Shown here: in pieces, positions 63,301 to 64,000 of the stretch
How the letters are laid out: every line of letters starts with the position of its first letter
How positions within the stretch are numbered: position 1 is the stretch's first letter
Translations under genes and position numbers: made by a program
Origin: Rotaria sordida
Lineage: Eukaryota > Rotifera > Eurotatoria > Philodinida > Philodinidae
DNA: 64,000 bases
Reading direction: 5' to 3'
NCBI GenBank assembly: GCA_905250125.1
Contig: CAJNOL010000841.1
Coordinates: forward strand, 1 to 64,000
The notes under the pieces: generated by a model
Told to the model about the DNA's origin: nothing
What the model saw: the letters and a program-made list of their open reading frames with translations, nothing else
Databases searched by the model: none

Positions 63301-63550
63301 TGGGTGCGGGTGTGAGGGTGTGGGTGTGGGTGTGGGTGCGGGTGTGAGGGTGTGGGTGTGGGTGCGGGTGTGAGGGTGTGGGTGTGGGTGCGGGTGTGAG
63401 GGTGTGGGTGTGGGTGTGGGTGCGGGTGTGAGGGTGTGGGTGTGGGTGAGGGTGTGGGTGTGGGTGTGGATTGAATGAAGAACATTATAACCACACCCAC
63501 ACCCACACCCACCCACACCCACACCCCACACGGACACCCATACCCACAAC
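63295..63550. repeat. Telomere-like palindrome 5 (longest)
   Basis: About 175 bp of G-rich repeat with a higher-order unit (GTGCGGGTGTGAGGGTGTGG repeated with extra GTGTGG units) runs to about 63470. A spacer (ATTGAATGAAGAACATTATAA) follows, then C-rich units to 63550. Same head-to-head orientation as the four copies near the left end. The hAT reading frame runs into it as Pro/His/Thr repeats, which is probably not real coding sequence. Confidence 0.85.
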
Positions 63551-63576
63551 CCAAATTGGAACGAATAACGACTTAC

Positions 63577-64000
63577 CTTTTTTCTCTTGTTTATCAGGAA
63601 GAAGAAATGTTAATGGTGGGATGATTGCTATGTTATTTTTTATTTCTTCGAATAAATATCTCGTTCCTTCATCTGATAAACCTTCACGAATATCATTGAT
63701 GTTGTTAATAATATTAGAAAAACCTTCACAAATACGATCAAGTTCCATTGATGCACCTCCACCCCCTAATAGTTCAAGATTAGTAATTTTTTCAAAGTCT
63801 AGTGTTGTTACAAGTTGTGGAGGTTTTTTCTGTTATACAGTTTTGGAAATTTTTGATCATGTCATTGATCAATTCGATGACCGTTTGTGTTGCCGTATAT
63901 TGCCATTGGTGAAAGTGTTTTGGTGCATGTGAAAGATATGCAAATGATGTACCATTTATATTTCCAGTGAGCAAAAGAAACGTGCACGTACCCATGTCGC
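63577..64000 (-). CDS. Partial gene at window edge, unknown
   Basis: The minus-strand reading enters from beyond the window (GTCTFLLLTGNINGTSFAYL...) and continues to a GTAAGT donor at 63571-63576, after KQEKKG. It changes frame near 63824-63829, a run of six T. Either one base is extra, or a 52-nt intron (GTCATC...AACAG) is removed, joining to KKPPQLVTTLDFEKI. The second part (ASMELDRICEGFSNIINNIN...) is helical. No domain recognised; the rest lies outside the window, and downstream exons, if any, are not found. A transposon-related or decayed gene is possible. Confidence 0.45.

Noticed and set aside
63226..63554. Pro/His/Thr-rich repeat proteins in both minus frames
   Set aside because: They are translations of the (TGTGGG)n array; any frame of such a repeat is open.

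Overview
The window looks like nuclear DNA from an invertebrate, most likely a bdelloid rotifer (Rotaria/Adineta type). The sequence shows strongly AT-rich DNA, many introns of 45-75 nt, a clear metazoan synaptic gene (RIM) and several genes of bacterial/fungal type, some decayed. It also has five islands of TGTGGG-type repeat. From memory, TGTGGG is the telomeric repeat reported for bdelloids. The species assignment is inference; no database was searched. Ten Ns at 18983-18992 mark an assembly gap.

Layout. 1-13122 is gene-poor and repeat-rich. It holds a family-2 glycosyltransferase broken by four in-frame stops (1961-3814, -), an intact single-exon secreted cupin (4898-5485, +), a decayed short-chain dehydrogenase (6482-7202, +), satellites, palindromes and four of the five telomere-like palindromes. 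13123-35347 (-) is one adhesion-receptor locus. It has three signal-peptide first exons (35347, 29613, 19893), several laminin-G modules, ten EGF modules, one membrane span and, unusually, a cytoplasmic WD40 propeller. All junctions were read by eye and are in frame. The locus may be three tandem genes or one gene with three promoters, because the phases permit read-through splicing. 38088-41881 holds a CaaX-box protein, a 54-residue ORF with a Bim-like BH3 motif (+) and a Ser/Thr-rich single-pass membrane protein.

45423-54453 (-) is a full RIM (Rab3-interacting molecule) gene: Rab-binding helix, FYVE-like zinc finger, PDZ, C2A, linker and C2B. A single-exon ORF is nested in one of its introns. 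55196-57027 (+) is an uncharacterised five-exon gene whose last intron carries a Tc1/mariner-like foldback MITE. Its 3' end overlaps a YdjC-type deacetylase gene on the other strand. 58-64 kb is repeat-rich: a foldback element, duplicated intergenic blocks, a decayed hAT transposon with a BED finger and a CAGGG terminus, the fifth telomere-like palindrome, and a partial gene at the edge.

Functional links: RIM (active-zone scaffold) and the LamG/EGF receptor (cell adhesion) are both plausibly neuronal, but nothing in the sequence ties them together. The flanks (1-13 kb and 58-64 kb) resemble the subtelomeric or transfer-rich compartment of bdelloid genomes; the middle is ordinary host gene space.
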